From an uncultured Marvinbryantia sp. (lineage in GTDB: Bacteria; Bacillota; Clostridia; Lachnospirales; Lachnospiraceae), in contig CAKRVB010000003.1 of NCBI GenBank assembly GCA_934408725.1, positions 62,001-126,000 on the forward strand: 64,000 nucleotides of DNA, given 5' to 3'. How positions within the stretch are numbered: the stretch's first letter is position 1; each line of letters begins with the position of its first letter. Below, piece after piece: positions 34,998-44,489 of the stretch. The notes beneath the pieces are model-generated. The model saw only the letters and a program-made list of their open reading frames with translations, ran no database searches and had not been told where the DNA came from. Made by a program: the position numbers and the translations under genes.

Positions 34998-35417
34998 TTA
35001 CTTCTTTATTACTTGCTCATACCTCCCGTTCCCTACAGAATACACGGTGCTGATTTTCCATTTCTTCATATGCGCCTTCATATAATTATATATTTTCTTA
35101 CAAATCACCACATCGTTTACTTCATACTTACTATTCAGCCACGCACAGATCTCCTCCACAGTTCTTTTTCCGTCATTTTTCCCCATAAATGCCACCAGTT
35201 CGCTTTCCAGTTCTTCTACCTGTCTGAGCAACATTTCCTTTCCGGAATCGTTGAGGATATAATAATCGATATATTCTTGATCGATTACTGCATAACCCGC
35301 TAAAATAAATTTAACACGCGCTCCAGTGATATCGTCTTTTAAAACACCACACGGCTCTATACAAAAATCCACGATTAAATTTATGATTTCTTTCTTATTA
35401 AACAAATGATCTGTCAT
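34998..35417 (-). CDS. Hypothetical protein of 139 residues
   Basis: No family is recognised. The start is ATG 35417, with GAGATGGGAA upstream; a GTG at 35432 is also in frame. The protein is soluble, mixed alpha/beta, with Cys at residues 19 and 23 ('DFCIEPCGV') and a helical C-terminus rich in Lys and Tyr. 'KRTVEEICAWLNSKYEVNDVVI' could be a helix-turn-helix-like pair of helices, which would allow a regulatory or adaptor role; this is a guess. It starts 18 bases after the kinase gene stop and is probably co-transcribed with it. Confidence 0.6.
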   Translation of the reverse strand: MTDHLFNKKEIINLIVDFCIEPCGVLKDDITGARVKFILAGYAVIDQEYIDYYILNDSGKEMLLRQVEELESELVAFMGKNDGKRTVEEICAWLNSKYEVNDVVICKKIYNYMKAHMKKWKISTVYSVGNGRYEQVIKK

Positions 35418-35435
35418 AGTTTCCCATCTCACTTT

Positions 35436-36551
35436 TTATTTCAGATATTTTCTGACAATTTTCTGCATTTGTTCCCACTTTTCTTCCATATCTGCCACCA
35501 GCTTAAACTGTGTTCTTGCTCGATCCAGATTGTGAGTCGGATAATCTGTTTTGAAATAAGTATCGCCAGAAAGATAATCTGTCAGGAATCTCATTCCACA
35601 CTCATAGGTCATAACTTTTGCTCCCAACGGAAGACATTCGATTTCTGTATTAGTAAGAATACCGTCACATCCTTCAAGAAATCCTTTTGCATAGACATCA
35701 TATAATTCCAGATCGCAGGATACCTTTGTCAGATCTTTTTCATCTTCTGCTGCCGTGCTTGCACCAAAGCGAATAGAATCCCCGAAATCATTTACCGCCA
35801 GCCCTGGCATAACTGTATCCAGATCTATGACGCATAATCCCTTTCCGGTTGCATCATCAATCAGTACATTATTAGATTTTGTATCGTTATGTGTTACACG
35901 AAGCGGAAGCTTCTCTTCTGCTAGCAAATCACCTAATGCACAGGCTACATCATACCGATCCAGTACAAACTGAATCTCTTTCTGTACGCATTCTGCTCGC
36001 TTGCATACATCTTCCTCTGTTGCTTTCTGGAAAGCAGCAAATCTTGCTTTGGTATCGTGAAAACCTGCAATTGTTTCATGAAGACTGTCTGCCGGAAAAT
36101 CTGCCAACATCTTCTGAAAATGTCCAAATGCAATCGCACTTTCATAAAAGTCCTGTGGACTGCTCAGTTCTTCTAACGCATGCACATCTTCAATAAAATG
36201 ATAGGATCTCCAATATTCCCCATAGCTATCTACAAAGTATGGCTTTCCTGTTTTAGCGCGTACAAAATCCAGTGTTTCTCGCTGTGGATCCCCACCTTGC
36301 TTTTGAATCTGTTCCTTCAGGTATTCCGTCACATGTAAAACATTCTCCATCAACGCTTCCGGATCTGTAAATACTCCACGGTTCATATGCTGAAGTGAAT
36401 ATCTCTGCAATACCCCATTCTGTTCAAAAGTCATCATATAAGTATCATTAATATGTCCATTTCCACAGACATTGCATTCTCTAAAAATACCGGGAATATC
36501 AAATCCGTGAATGGCCTCTTTTCTTCCTTCATCCAGTGTATTCTGGTTCAT
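35436..36551 (-). CDS. N-acetylhexosamine 1-kinase-like phosphotransferase (NahK/APH fold)
   Basis: The 371-residue protein starts at ATG 36551 after GGAGG. The APH-type catalytic loop is 'THNDTKSNNVL' (220-230) with Asp223, and the metal-binding Asp is in 'CVIDLDTVMPG' (240-250). 'CGNGHINDTYM' near residue 29 is the nucleotide loop. These features and length fit NahK/LnpB, which phosphorylates GlcNAc or GalNAc at C1. The nucleotidyltransferase at 33580, 19 kb-operon side, would use the product. Its promoter lies in repeat copy C. Confidence 0.8.
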   Translation of the reverse strand: MNQNTLDEGRKEAIHGFDIPGIFRECNVCGNGHINDTYMMTFEQNGVLQRYSLQHMNRGVFTDPEALMENVLHVTEYLKEQIQKQGGDPQRETLDFVRAKTGKPYFVDSYGEYWRSYHFIEDVHALEELSSPQDFYESAIAFGHFQKMLADFPADSLHETIAGFHDTKARFAAFQKATEEDVCKRAECVQKEIQFVLDRYDVACALGDLLAEEKLPLRVTHNDTKSNNVLIDDATGKGLCVIDLDTVMPGLAVNDFGDSIRFGASTAAEDEKDLTKVSCDLELYDVYAKGFLEGCDGILTNTEIECLPLGAKVMTYECGMRFLTDYLSGDTYFKTDYPTHNLDRARTQFKLVADMEEKWEQMQKIVRKYLK

Positions 36552-36572
36552 TTATTATCCTCCACTTTTTTT

Positions 36573-36611
36573 CTATTATAAAATAGTCCCCTGCCTTATG
36601 ACAAGGAACTA
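36573..36611 (-). repeat. Shorter repeat copy C (palindrome and promoter, 39 bp)
   Basis: It shares 'ctattataaaatag' and the 'ccctgcc..atg.caaggaact' palindrome with copies A and B but not the coding tail. On the minus strand: -35 TTGTCA (36604-36599), an 18-bp spacer and -10 TATAAT (36580-36575), 24 bases before the kinase start codon. It lies between glmS and the kinase gene and may also end the glmS transcript as a hairpin. Confidence 0.75.
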
Positions 36612-36621
36612 TTCCCAAATA

Positions 36622-38460
36622 TTATTCTACTGTTACACTTTTGGCCAAATTTCTTGGCTTATCTACATCCAGACCTTTCGCCACACTCACATAATATCCC
36701 ATCAACTGCAATGGGATTACAGCCAGTGAAGTTGCAAACAGTGGATCTGTTTTTGGAATATACGTAACGAAATCTGCCGTATCTTCTATGTTATAATTTC
36801 CATAACTGGTAACTCCACACAGATAAGCTCCTCGGCTTTTACATTCTACCATATTGGATAGTGTCTTCTCATAAAGGTCATTCTGAGTCAATACACCGAT
36901 TACCATCGTTCCATCTTCCAACAGCGAAATCGTTCCATGTTTTAATTCTCCGGCAGCATACGCTTCTGAATGAATGTAACTAATCTCTTTCATCTTCAGA
37001 CTGCCTTCCAGAGAAATCGCATAATCCAGACCTCTTCCAATAAAGAAAATATCATGTGCATTTGCCTGCTTTGCTGCAAACCACTGTATTCTTTCCTTAT
37101 CGTATAGAATCTTTTCAATCTTATCAGGAAGTTTCAACATTTCCGAAATCAGATTCTGATAACGCTCTATATTGATCATTTCACGTACATATGCCATTTG
37201 AATAGCCATACAATAGGCTGCTATCAACTGAGTGCTGTATGCCTTCGTTGTTGCAACTGAAATTTCCGGTCCGGCTAATGTATAAAATACCTTATCTGCT
37301 TCTCTGGCAATGGACGATCCGACCACATTCACAATGGCCAGTGTCTGAATTCCTCGTTTTTTTGCTTCTCTTAATGCAGCCAGACTATCTGCCGTTTCTC
37401 CAGACTGACTAATAATGATTACCAGTCCATTGGGATCCAGAATCGGATTACGATATCTGAATTCTGATGCCAGTTCCACACGTACCGGAATGCGTATCAG
37501 TTCTTCAAAAATGTATTGAGCTGCTACTCCAACATGATATGCAGATCCGCATGCCACAATATATATTTGAGAAACGCTTTTGATCTCTTCTTCTGTAAGT
37601 CCGACACCACTTAAATCAATCGCATCATCTTTGATAACCGAATGCAACGTATCACGAACAGCTTTTGGCTGTTCATGAATCTCTTTCATCATAAAATGCT
37701 CATATCCAGCCTTTTCTGCTGCTTCTGTATCCCACTTTACTTCTACCAGTTCTTTTTCGATCTCATCTCCATCCAGATTATAAAATGTAACTTTATCTTT
37801 CTGAAGACGACCAATTTCCAGATTCCCAATGTAATATACATTTCTGGTATATTTTAAAATTGCCGGCACATCAGATGCCAGATATGACTCCTGCTCATTT
37901 ACTCCAATGATCATCGGGCTGTCTTTTCTCGCCACATAAATCTCTTCCGGATATTCTTTAAACATAACCGCAAGCGCATACGATCCCCTGATACGGATCA
38001 TAGCATGATTCAAGGCATCTACCGGAGTTCCAACATATTTCTTATAATAATAATCAATCAGTTTAATTGCTACCTCTGTATCTGTTGAAGAATAAAACTG
38101 ATATCCTTTTCGAAGCAACTTATCCTTTAATTCCTGATAATTCTCAATAATGCCATTATGAACACCAACCACATTTCCATCATCACTGCAATGAGGATGC
38201 GCATTTTCTACGGATGGTTCTCCATGCGTTGCCCATCTGGTATGTCCTATACCACAAGTACCTTTCAGCGTACTTCCATCATTCGTCTTCTCTGCCAGAA
38301 CTCTTAAGCGCCCTCTGGCCTTGATAATCTCCACTGGTTTTTCATTATCTCGCACAGCCAGGCCTGCTGAATCGTATCCTCTGTATTCCAGCTTCTCCAG
38401 ACCACTTAATAAAATCGGTGCAGCTTGGTGCTCACCAGTATATCCTACTATTCCGCACAT
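36622..38460 (-). CDS. glmS: Glutamine-fructose-6-phosphate aminotransferase
   Basis: The start is ATG 38460 (GGAGA upstream) so that the product begins Met-Cys-Gly-Ile-Val-Gly, with Cys as the N-terminal nucleophile after Met removal. The 612-residue protein has the glutaminase domain ('TRWATHGEPS', 'VHNGIIENYQEL') and two SIS isomerase domains ('CGSAYHVGVAAQYIFEELI', 'SQSGETADSLAALREA'), ending in the conserved 'NLAKSVTVE'. It makes glucosamine-6-phosphate for all amino sugars. It is last in the wecB-led AT-rich operon, 20 bases after the SGNH-ILEI gene. It could be an extra copy serving capsule synthesis or the only one; the window cannot tell. Confidence 0.95.
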   Translation of the reverse strand: MCGIVGYTGEHQAAPILLSGLEKLEYRGYDSAGLAVRDNEKPVEIIKARGRLRVLAEKTNDGSTLKGTCGIGHTRWATHGEPSVENAHPHCSDDGNVVGVHNGIIENYQELKDKLLRKGYQFYSSTDTEVAIKLIDYYYKKYVGTPVDALNHAMIRIRGSYALAVMFKEYPEEIYVARKDSPMIIGVNEQESYLASDVPAILKYTRNVYYIGNLEIGRLQKDKVTFYNLDGDEIEKELVEVKWDTEAAEKAGYEHFMMKEIHEQPKAVRDTLHSVIKDDAIDLSGVGLTEEEIKSVSQIYIVACGSAYHVGVAAQYIFEELIRIPVRVELASEFRYRNPILDPNGLVIIISQSGETADSLAALREAKKRGIQTLAIVNVVGSSIAREADKVFYTLAGPEISVATTKAYSTQLIAAYCMAIQMAYVREMINIERYQNLISEMLKLPDKIEKILYDKERIQWFAAKQANAHDIFFIGRGLDYAISLEGSLKMKEISYIHSEAYAAGELKHGTISLLEDGTMVIGVLTQNDLYEKTLSNMVECKSRGAYLCGVTSYGNYNIEDTADFVTYIPKTDPLFATSLAVIPLQLMGYYVSVAKGLDVDKPRNLAKSVTVE

Positions 38461-38479
38461 AAAAATCTCCAATTAATAT

Positions 38480-40108
38480 TTATTCCATTGCTCGCCATTG
38501 ATTAATACCTGTTTCATACTGTGTTTGAACCAGTTCACTTCTTCTTGATGCTTGCGGGTTAACATTGGCAAACGTATCAAAATATACATTACTTAAAATT
38601 TCTCCATATTTTTTATTATATACAACAATGTTGAATCCCCGTCCACCTTGAATTACATTCTGGCCATTAAGCGAAATACTGGCCGCTATGCCTGACAAAT
38701 ATCCTCCACTCACTATAGAATAATTAATATTATTTTCTAGGGTTCCTTCTAGAGACACTTTTCCTTTTTTCATCATTTCTTCTACATGATTATTATCTAT
38801 TACCGCTGCAAAACTATATCTAAATTTATCTTTCAAATCACTCTCTATTCCCAATTCAGACATTTGTTTTATTTCTTCATCTAACAGACTTTCTGTAGCA
38901 TCATCACTTATAGAAATAAAAATCGCATTATCTTTCGTATCAATCTTCTTTAATTCATTTAGATAGTTTCCAAAGCTTGTTGCTGACAATAACGCAATCT
39001 TAGTTTCCATTATTCCCAATGCTTCTTCATAACGCTGCTTTTCATTCTCAAAATAATCATATTGGGGATTACCACGTTTATCTGTGATTTGATAATTGCT
39101 TACCAAATATTCACCAAGATAATCTGTCCATTTCTTTGCGCCCATAATATTATGGTGATTTCCATCTGTTGAGTCAATGTTCCAGTCTATTCCTACTTCA
39201 TCTTCGTACTGACTGATGTCAATAAATGGTAGATTATATTCTTTTGCAATCTCATCTATCATATTATAATCAGCATTTGATAAATAAGTATTTACTCCTG
39301 CTCCACGCAATAGAACTAAATCTACACCTTTTTCCTTGCATAGCTCTATTATCTTTAACAGATATTTTTTATTAAATTCCACCATTCTATTTGCAGAAAC
39401 AGTTGAATCATAACTGGTATTAATGCTATTCCGTAGATCTGTTAATCCGTCCGCAATATCAAAGCTCATAAGATTACCATTCATAACCATTTTTCCACTT
39501 TTTCGAATGAAATTTGGCTTATTAACGTTTTCCCAATTGGAATGATTATTATATAATGACGAAAAGTAACTTATTGTATCTATGCTCGATTTTAGAGTTT
39601 TTGCGACCTGCACAGCTTCATACTTGGTCTTGTAATCCTTCATTCCATCAACTGACAAATGCAAATAATAGTATTCATCGCTATCTAATCTATTTTTTAG
39701 CATTTCAATAGAATAAAATAGTGCATTAATATCATAAAAAACAACTTGTGGAGACTGATCTTCCAAAGCATCTTTTAATGTATAATATGATAAATAAACT
39801 GGCTGCTCCGGTTCACCAAGCGTTACCGATGCTATACCATATCTTGAATACAATTCTTCAGAACTAACATTCATAACGGCTATACTGGTTCCGCAAAAAA
39901 TAACATCATAAGAATCAGGATTATCATGTACATATTTTAATCCACTGGCATCCCACTGTTCATTTTTAGGTCTTTTTAAAATATATAAGGCACCTTGCAG
40001 TATAATCAATATTCCAGCAATAAATACAATACACTTAAAAAAATTAATCTTTTTTCTCTTTTCTTTCAATACACCTTCTACAAGCTCCTTATTATAAATT
40101 TGAAACAA
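38480..40108 (-). CDS. Membrane-anchored SGNH-like protein with ILEI/FAM3-type domain
   Basis: The longest frame starts with TTG 40108 inside the glf gene; TTG 40069 is also possible, and no strong ribosome site decides. One membrane helix (residues 24-44) is followed by an extracytoplasmic SGNH-like domain: 'VIFCGTSIAVMNVSSEELYS' (Ser75) and a later 'DGNHHNIMGAKKW' with Asp and His at the places of the catalytic pair. This is the layout of DltD/AlgX-type acylation partners. Residues 370-445 ('NYLNELKKID', 'AIFISISDDATESLL', 'YSFAAVID') and 475-520 ('SISLNGQNVI', 'GFNIVVYNKKYGEILSNVYF') resemble the two halves of the interleukin-like EMT inducer (FAM3) fold, which binds carbohydrate in eukaryotic relatives. 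Probably modifies the exported glycan. Confidence 0.65.
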   Translation of the reverse strand: MFQIYNKELVEGVLKEKRKKINFFKCIVFIAGILIILQGALYILKRPKNEQWDASGLKYVHDNPDSYDVIFCGTSIAVMNVSSEELYSRYGIASVTLGEPEQPVYLSYYTLKDALEDQSPQVVFYDINALFYSIEMLKNRLDSDEYYYLHLSVDGMKDYKTKYEAVQVAKTLKSSIDTISYFSSLYNNHSNWENVNKPNFIRKSGKMVMNGNLMSFDIADGLTDLRNSINTSYDSTVSANRMVEFNKKYLLKIIELCKEKGVDLVLLRGAGVNTYLSNADYNMIDEIAKEYNLPFIDISQYEDEVGIDWNIDSTDGNHHNIMGAKKWTDYLGEYLVSNYQITDKRGNPQYDYFENEKQRYEEALGIMETKIALLSATSFGNYLNELKKIDTKDNAIFISISDDATESLLDEEIKQMSELGIESDLKDKFRYSFAAVIDNNHVEEMMKKGKVSLEGTLENNINYSIVSGGYLSGIAASISLNGQNVIQGGRGFNIVVYNKKYGEILSNVYFDTFANVNPQASRRSELVQTQYETGINQWRAME

Positions 40109-41237
40109 TATCTAAAGCATTTCTTATTGTTTCTGCCATTGTAAAATACTTATAATTTGCTAATCTTCCAGCAAGAACTATCTGTGAATAATTGTTTACC
40201 TCTTCAAGATATCTGGTATATAGGTCTTCACTTTCTTTTTTAGGGATTGGATATAATGGATCCAGTTTTTCATCATTATGGTCATACCATGTTGAAAATT
40301 CCTTCATAATTGTTGTTTTTGGATGCTTTTGCATGGTCAATTTTTTAAATTCTGTAATTCTGGTAAATTCATAATTACAAGGATAATTTACTGTAGCAAC
40401 TGGCTGATACTCTTCTTTATCAATTGTGCTAAATTCAAAATGTAAGGATCTGTATGGCAGTTCACCAAACTTATAATCCATTAAAGCATCTATACACGCT
40501 GTAAAAATAACTTTTCCAGTGAATTCTTTACCTTTTACTAAAACTTTATGATTCTTTTCATCCAATGAAATTATGTCATGATAATCTGCACCTAAAAGAG
40601 TTATGATATTTTTTTTGTTAATCATATTCTCCATCATTGCTGTATATCCATACTTAGGTACTCCCTGATATGGGTTCTGGAAATAGCGATCATCTGTTGA
40701 AACATAAACCGGAATACGAGCCATAGCTTTTCCACCAACCTCATCCGGTTTCATGCCCCACTGTTTCATGGTATAATATAAAAATACCTTTTCATAAACA
40801 AAGTCTGCTAAATATTGTAAATCAGCATCATCCTGTGCATGCAGTTCAAGAATTGGTACCTTCGTATTATATCCATATTTGGCAATCAGCTTTTCTGTCA
40901 TTCTGTTAGCCATTTCTTCTGGAAAAATCTTTTTAATAGATTTCAAATTAAATGGAATCGGAACTAATTCTCCATCCACATATCCCAATACTCTGTGAAA
41001 ATACTCTATAAATGGGGTAAACTCATTTACATAATCCCATACTTCCTGATCATATGTATTGAATATATGTGGACCATATTCATGTATCAAAATTCCGTTC
41101 TGGTCATAATGGTCATAACAAGTTCCACCAATGTGTCTCTTCTTCTCAACCATATAAATCATATTTTCTGAATTTCTTGCAAGCTGCTCTGCGATTACAC
41201 AACCTGTTAATCCAGCACCAACAATGATATATTCCAT
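40092..41237 (-). CDS. glf: UDP-galactopyranose mutase
   Basis: The 381-residue flavoprotein starts at ATG 41237 after GAGGAAG. FAD-binding 'IIVGAGLTGCVIAEQLA' (4-20), 'KKRHIGGTCYDHYD', 'YGPHIFNTYDQEVWDYV', 'VPIPFNL', 'TMKQWGMKPDE', and the C-terminal 'AGRLANYKYFTMAETI'. It converts UDP-galactopyranose to UDP-galactofuranose. It overlaps the next gene by 17 bases. A second, divergent mutase domain is fused to an ABC ATPase at 60520. Confidence 0.95.
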   Translation of the reverse strand: MEYIIVGAGLTGCVIAEQLARNSENMIYMVEKKRHIGGTCYDHYDQNGILIHEYGPHIFNTYDQEVWDYVNEFTPFIEYFHRVLGYVDGELVPIPFNLKSIKKIFPEEMANRMTEKLIAKYGYNTKVPILELHAQDDADLQYLADFVYEKVFLYYTMKQWGMKPDEVGGKAMARIPVYVSTDDRYFQNPYQGVPKYGYTAMMENMINKKNIITLLGADYHDIISLDEKNHKVLVKGKEFTGKVIFTACIDALMDYKFGELPYRSLHFEFSTIDKEEYQPVATVNYPCNYEFTRITEFKKLTMQKHPKTTIMKEFSTWYDHNDEKLDPLYPIPKKESEDLYTRYLEEVNNYSQIVLAGRLANYKYFTMAETIRNALDIVSNL

Positions 41238-41260
41238 AATTACTTCCTCTCATCGTATTT

Positions 41261-43717
41261 CTATAAGTTTAATATTTTATCTAAACTTCCCTTTAAAAAT
41301 TTAGATTTAGCTGCGGTTCTTCCCAAACTACTTACCATCAATTTCTGAAATGGCGGTGTACTTAATGTCCACCGAACTGCTGATGCTCCTCCATGAACTG
41401 CTACACTTCCTTTTTTCTCTAAAAAGATTGTTAAAGAATTTTTCACCTTTTTATAATCAAAATCATATCTTCTACAAACTGTTACAATTCTCATTTTTCT
41501 TGGAATCCATTTATATAAATCTTTTCTGGTTTCCAAAAGGAACTTATCAAACTCACCGATTCTTTTATAACCCCTCTTTTTGTTTTTATCATATACCAGA
41601 CCTAATGCATATTGTGTGAGTAACAGTCTTTTCAAAATTGCATCATAATATTTCTTTTGTCCTTCATCCAGACTAACATTATTTCCATATTTTAGTACAC
41701 TTTCCATCACACGTGTATGATGATCATAACGTTTCACCATATTAGGAAGCGCAACACTCTGTTCCGCATTTCCTCTGGCATATTTATATATATATTCTTC
41801 TGTAAACAATATTGAATTAATAAATGGAACTGGATAAAGTATAAATTCAACATCAACATAAAATGTATTTTCATGTAAACTCATATTCATTTCTTTGAGC
41901 ACTGATGTTTTTATCATCATACTCGCTAATGTTAAATAAATATTTTCCACCTTTAATTCATTAAAAGTATATGACTTATAAAATTCTATATCTTCTTTCT
42001 GCTGTACAGGTGTTAATGTTGCTGTATCAATATCTACTTCATGATAATTCGAAGAAATAACATCAGCGTTAATATTCTTCTCCATAATATTTGACAGTAA
42101 TTGATTCAGCTGCTTACTGTCAACCCAGTCATCTCCATCAACAACTCTGAAATATTTTCCTTTCGCATGTTTCAATGCATAATTAATGGTTGAACCATGA
42201 CCACCATTTTCTTTCGTATACAGATATACAATTCCTTTATATCTTTCAACAAATTCCTTTGCAATTGCGGAAGTATTGTCCTTAGAGCCATCGTCGATCA
42301 CTAATACTTCTGTATAGCCAGCCAATTTATAATCTACCAATGATGCAATACAACGATATAAATATCTTGCGACATTATAACTAGGAATACAAATTGTCAG
42401 TAACTTATCGTCATGATTCTCCGGGCATACTGGCCAGGAATTATGTTGCTTCAGAATTTGTTCTCCATTTAATTCACTTACTTTATTATCAAAATTTTTT
42501 GCAACCGTAACTGCGTTATACTGATTTCTGTATTCTTCATTTATCTCCGGTTGGAATCCGTTCGCTATATCCTTTAGTGCTTTTTCTATTTCCGCTATTT
42601 CATATGGTGGACAACAAATTCCACCATACTGTTTTATAATTGTATCTGCCGGTGATTCTTTACCTGTAAAAGCCAATATAGGTTTATCCGCTCCCATATA
42701 ATCTGCAATTTTTCCTGCAAAGAATATTGAGCCGCCTGTTGAGATCTGATAAAAGAAAGCATCTACATGAATTAACCAATCTGCTTCCTGCATTAATTTA
42801 AGTGACTCATAATAGTCAACACTTGGAAGAACCTTTATATAATCATATAAATAAAAGTTCATTATCATATCCCGTATTTCTCCTGGGATATTTCCTATAA
42901 ATTCTATATCCAATTTTTCCAGACACTCAAAATTTTCCTCTTTTAATCTTTTTACAGCCTGTACAATTGGTTTTAAAGATCTGAGAGTATCTGAATATCC
43001 TATATATCTTAGTTTAATTCTTTTTCCTGTTGTTTCTTCTATTTTCTCAGGATAAAATCTTTTATCATAACTATGTGGTAATGCAAAGAACTTATGATTC
43101 CAATTTCCATTACAAATATATCTAAGCTGTGTTGCTGTCGGACTTATGATCAAATCAGCCTGGCTAAGAACTTCCTGCTCCCATTTTTTCAATTTTGCCA
43201 ACAGCTGAATTCCACTTTCTGGTCTTTTTTCCAGTTCCTCAATTCCCCATAAATCAGACCTTTTTAATATATTTTTATAATATTCCTTCTGCTGTATTGT
43301 TAAACTCGTACTATCATCAATATATGCTTTTAATTCATATGGGTTATTAGCCACTGGATCTGCCAGTGATGCTATCCATTTGATTTCTGGATGACGTTTT
43401 TTTATTTCACGACCAACTAAAATGCTTTCAGGTGGTGTGCTTCTTGTCATAATACATTCGTATCTTTCTTCTTCATATTTACTTTCAAATTGTTTCACAC
43501 ACCATCTGACCCATTTATCAATGTCATCTGTTTCAATCGTATAAACAGTTATATTTTCATCATCAAATGTTCCCATTGCAGAACTGTAACTCCACTGCCT
43601 GCTTCCTGAACAAAATACATCATAAGTATGTGATGAGTTTCTTAATAATTTATATGTTACTATTCCCTCAGATGATGTTGTTGGTGGGAAAAACCAACTT
43701 GCTACAAATATCTTCAT
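41261..43717 (-). CDS. Two-domain glycosyltransferase (GT4-like plus GT2)
   Basis: The 818-residue protein starts at ATG 43717 with AAGGAAGGG upstream. Residues 1-400 are a GT-B-type domain: 'ASWFFPPTTSSEGIVTYKLL' at the start and 'YESLKLMQEADWLIHVDAF' later. Residues 430-800 are a GT2 domain: 'LTICIPSYNVARYLYRCIAS', 'VIDDGSKDNT', 'NGGHGSTINYALK', 'VVDGDDWVDS'. Two transferases in one chain usually build a disaccharide repeat processively, as in galactan-type polymers, which would fit the adjacent glf and ABC exporter genes (inference). Confidence 0.85.
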   Translation of the reverse strand: MKIFVASWFFPPTTSSEGIVTYKLLRNSSHTYDVFCSGSRQWSYSSAMGTFDDENITVYTIETDDIDKWVRWCVKQFESKYEEERYECIMTRSTPPESILVGREIKKRHPEIKWIASLADPVANNPYELKAYIDDSTSLTIQQKEYYKNILKRSDLWGIEELEKRPESGIQLLAKLKKWEQEVLSQADLIISPTATQLRYICNGNWNHKFFALPHSYDKRFYPEKIEETTGKRIKLRYIGYSDTLRSLKPIVQAVKRLKEENFECLEKLDIEFIGNIPGEIRDMIMNFYLYDYIKVLPSVDYYESLKLMQEADWLIHVDAFFYQISTGGSIFFAGKIADYMGADKPILAFTGKESPADTIIKQYGGICCPPYEIAEIEKALKDIANGFQPEINEEYRNQYNAVTVAKNFDNKVSELNGEQILKQHNSWPVCPENHDDKLLTICIPSYNVARYLYRCIASLVDYKLAGYTEVLVIDDGSKDNTSAIAKEFVERYKGIVYLYTKENGGHGSTINYALKHAKGKYFRVVDGDDWVDSKQLNQLLSNIMEKNINADVISSNYHEVDIDTATLTPVQQKEDIEFYKSYTFNELKVENIYLTLASMMIKTSVLKEMNMSLHENTFYVDVEFILYPVPFINSILFTEEYIYKYARGNAEQSVALPNMVKRYDHHTRVMESVLKYGNNVSLDEGQKKYYDAILKRLLLTQYALGLVYDKNKKRGYKRIGEFDKFLLETRKDLYKWIPRKMRIVTVCRRYDFDYKKVKNSLTIFLEKKGSVAVHGGASAVRWTLSTPPFQKLMVSSLGRTAAKSKFLKGSLDKILNL

Positions 43718-43742
43718 ATGTCTTTACCCTTCCTTATCTATT

Positions 43743-44477
43743 TTATATCATACTATACGCATCACATACTTCTTTGGTATTTCCAATTATTTTAGTTTCT
43801 CCTTTTTCAATCCACATTGCTCTATCACACATACTCCGAATCTGATCTATACTATGAGACACTAATAAAATTGTTGCTCCATTTTCCATAAGCCCACGTA
43901 TTCTTTTCATGCACTTTTCCTGAAATTTAAAATCTCCAACAGCAAGTATTTCATCTGCAATTAAAATATCTGGTTTTACTGCTGTTGCTATAGAAAATGC
44001 AATTCGTGAAACCATACCTGATGAATAATTCTTTAGTGGCATATCTATAAAATCTCCGATTTCTGCAAATTCTACAATTTCATCATAATGCTCATCTATA
44101 AATGATTCTGAATATCCTAATACCGCCCCATTTAAATATATATTTTCACGACCTGTTAACTCTGCATCAAATCCTGCGCCAAGCTCTATTAATGGTGCAA
44201 TTTTGCCATATGTAGCAATAGATCCTGTCGTAGGTGTCAATACTCCTGCAATCATTTTTAGTAATGTTGATTTGCCACTTCCATTAGTTCCTACAATTCC
44301 AAAAATCTCACCCTTGTATACTTGAAATGAAACATTTTTCACTGCCGCAAAATCTTGATAGTACAACTCTTTTTTTATTAACTTAGTTAAATATTCTCTA
44401 AAACTGTTTATCTTCTCTGATGCAATATTGAAATGCATTGACACATCTTGTACATCAATCGATATTTTCTCATCCAT
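43743..44477 (-). CDS. Polysaccharide ABC exporter ATPase (Wzt/TagH-like, no C-terminal binding domain)
   Basis: The 244-residue protein starts at ATG 44477 after AAAGGAAAAG. Walker A 'GTNGSGKST' (63-71), signature 'YSSGMVSRIAF', Walker B 'ILIADEILAVGD', H-loop 'LLVSHS'. 'LIELGAGFDAELTGRENIY' is typical of the Wzt/KpsT/TagH group. It ends soon after the H-loop region, so the carbohydrate-binding domain of Wzt that reads chain ends is missing. It pairs with the permease at 44490. Confidence 0.9.
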   Translation of the reverse strand: MDEKISIDVQDVSMHFNIASEKINSFREYLTKLIKKELYYQDFAAVKNVSFQVYKGEIFGIVGTNGSGKSTLLKMIAGVLTPTTGSIATYGKIAPLIELGAGFDAELTGRENIYLNGAVLGYSESFIDEHYDEIVEFAEIGDFIDMPLKNYSSGMVSRIAFSIATAVKPDILIADEILAVGDFKFQEKCMKRIRGLMENGATILLVSHSIDQIRSMCDRAMWIEKGETKIIGNTKEVCDAYSMI

Positions 44478-44489
44478 TTTTCTTTTCCT

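Noticed and set aside
36612..36640. Extension of repeat copy C into the glmS 3' end
   Set aside because: Beyond 36611 the match to copies A and B fades, and the GlmS tail NLAKSVTVE is the normal family ending.
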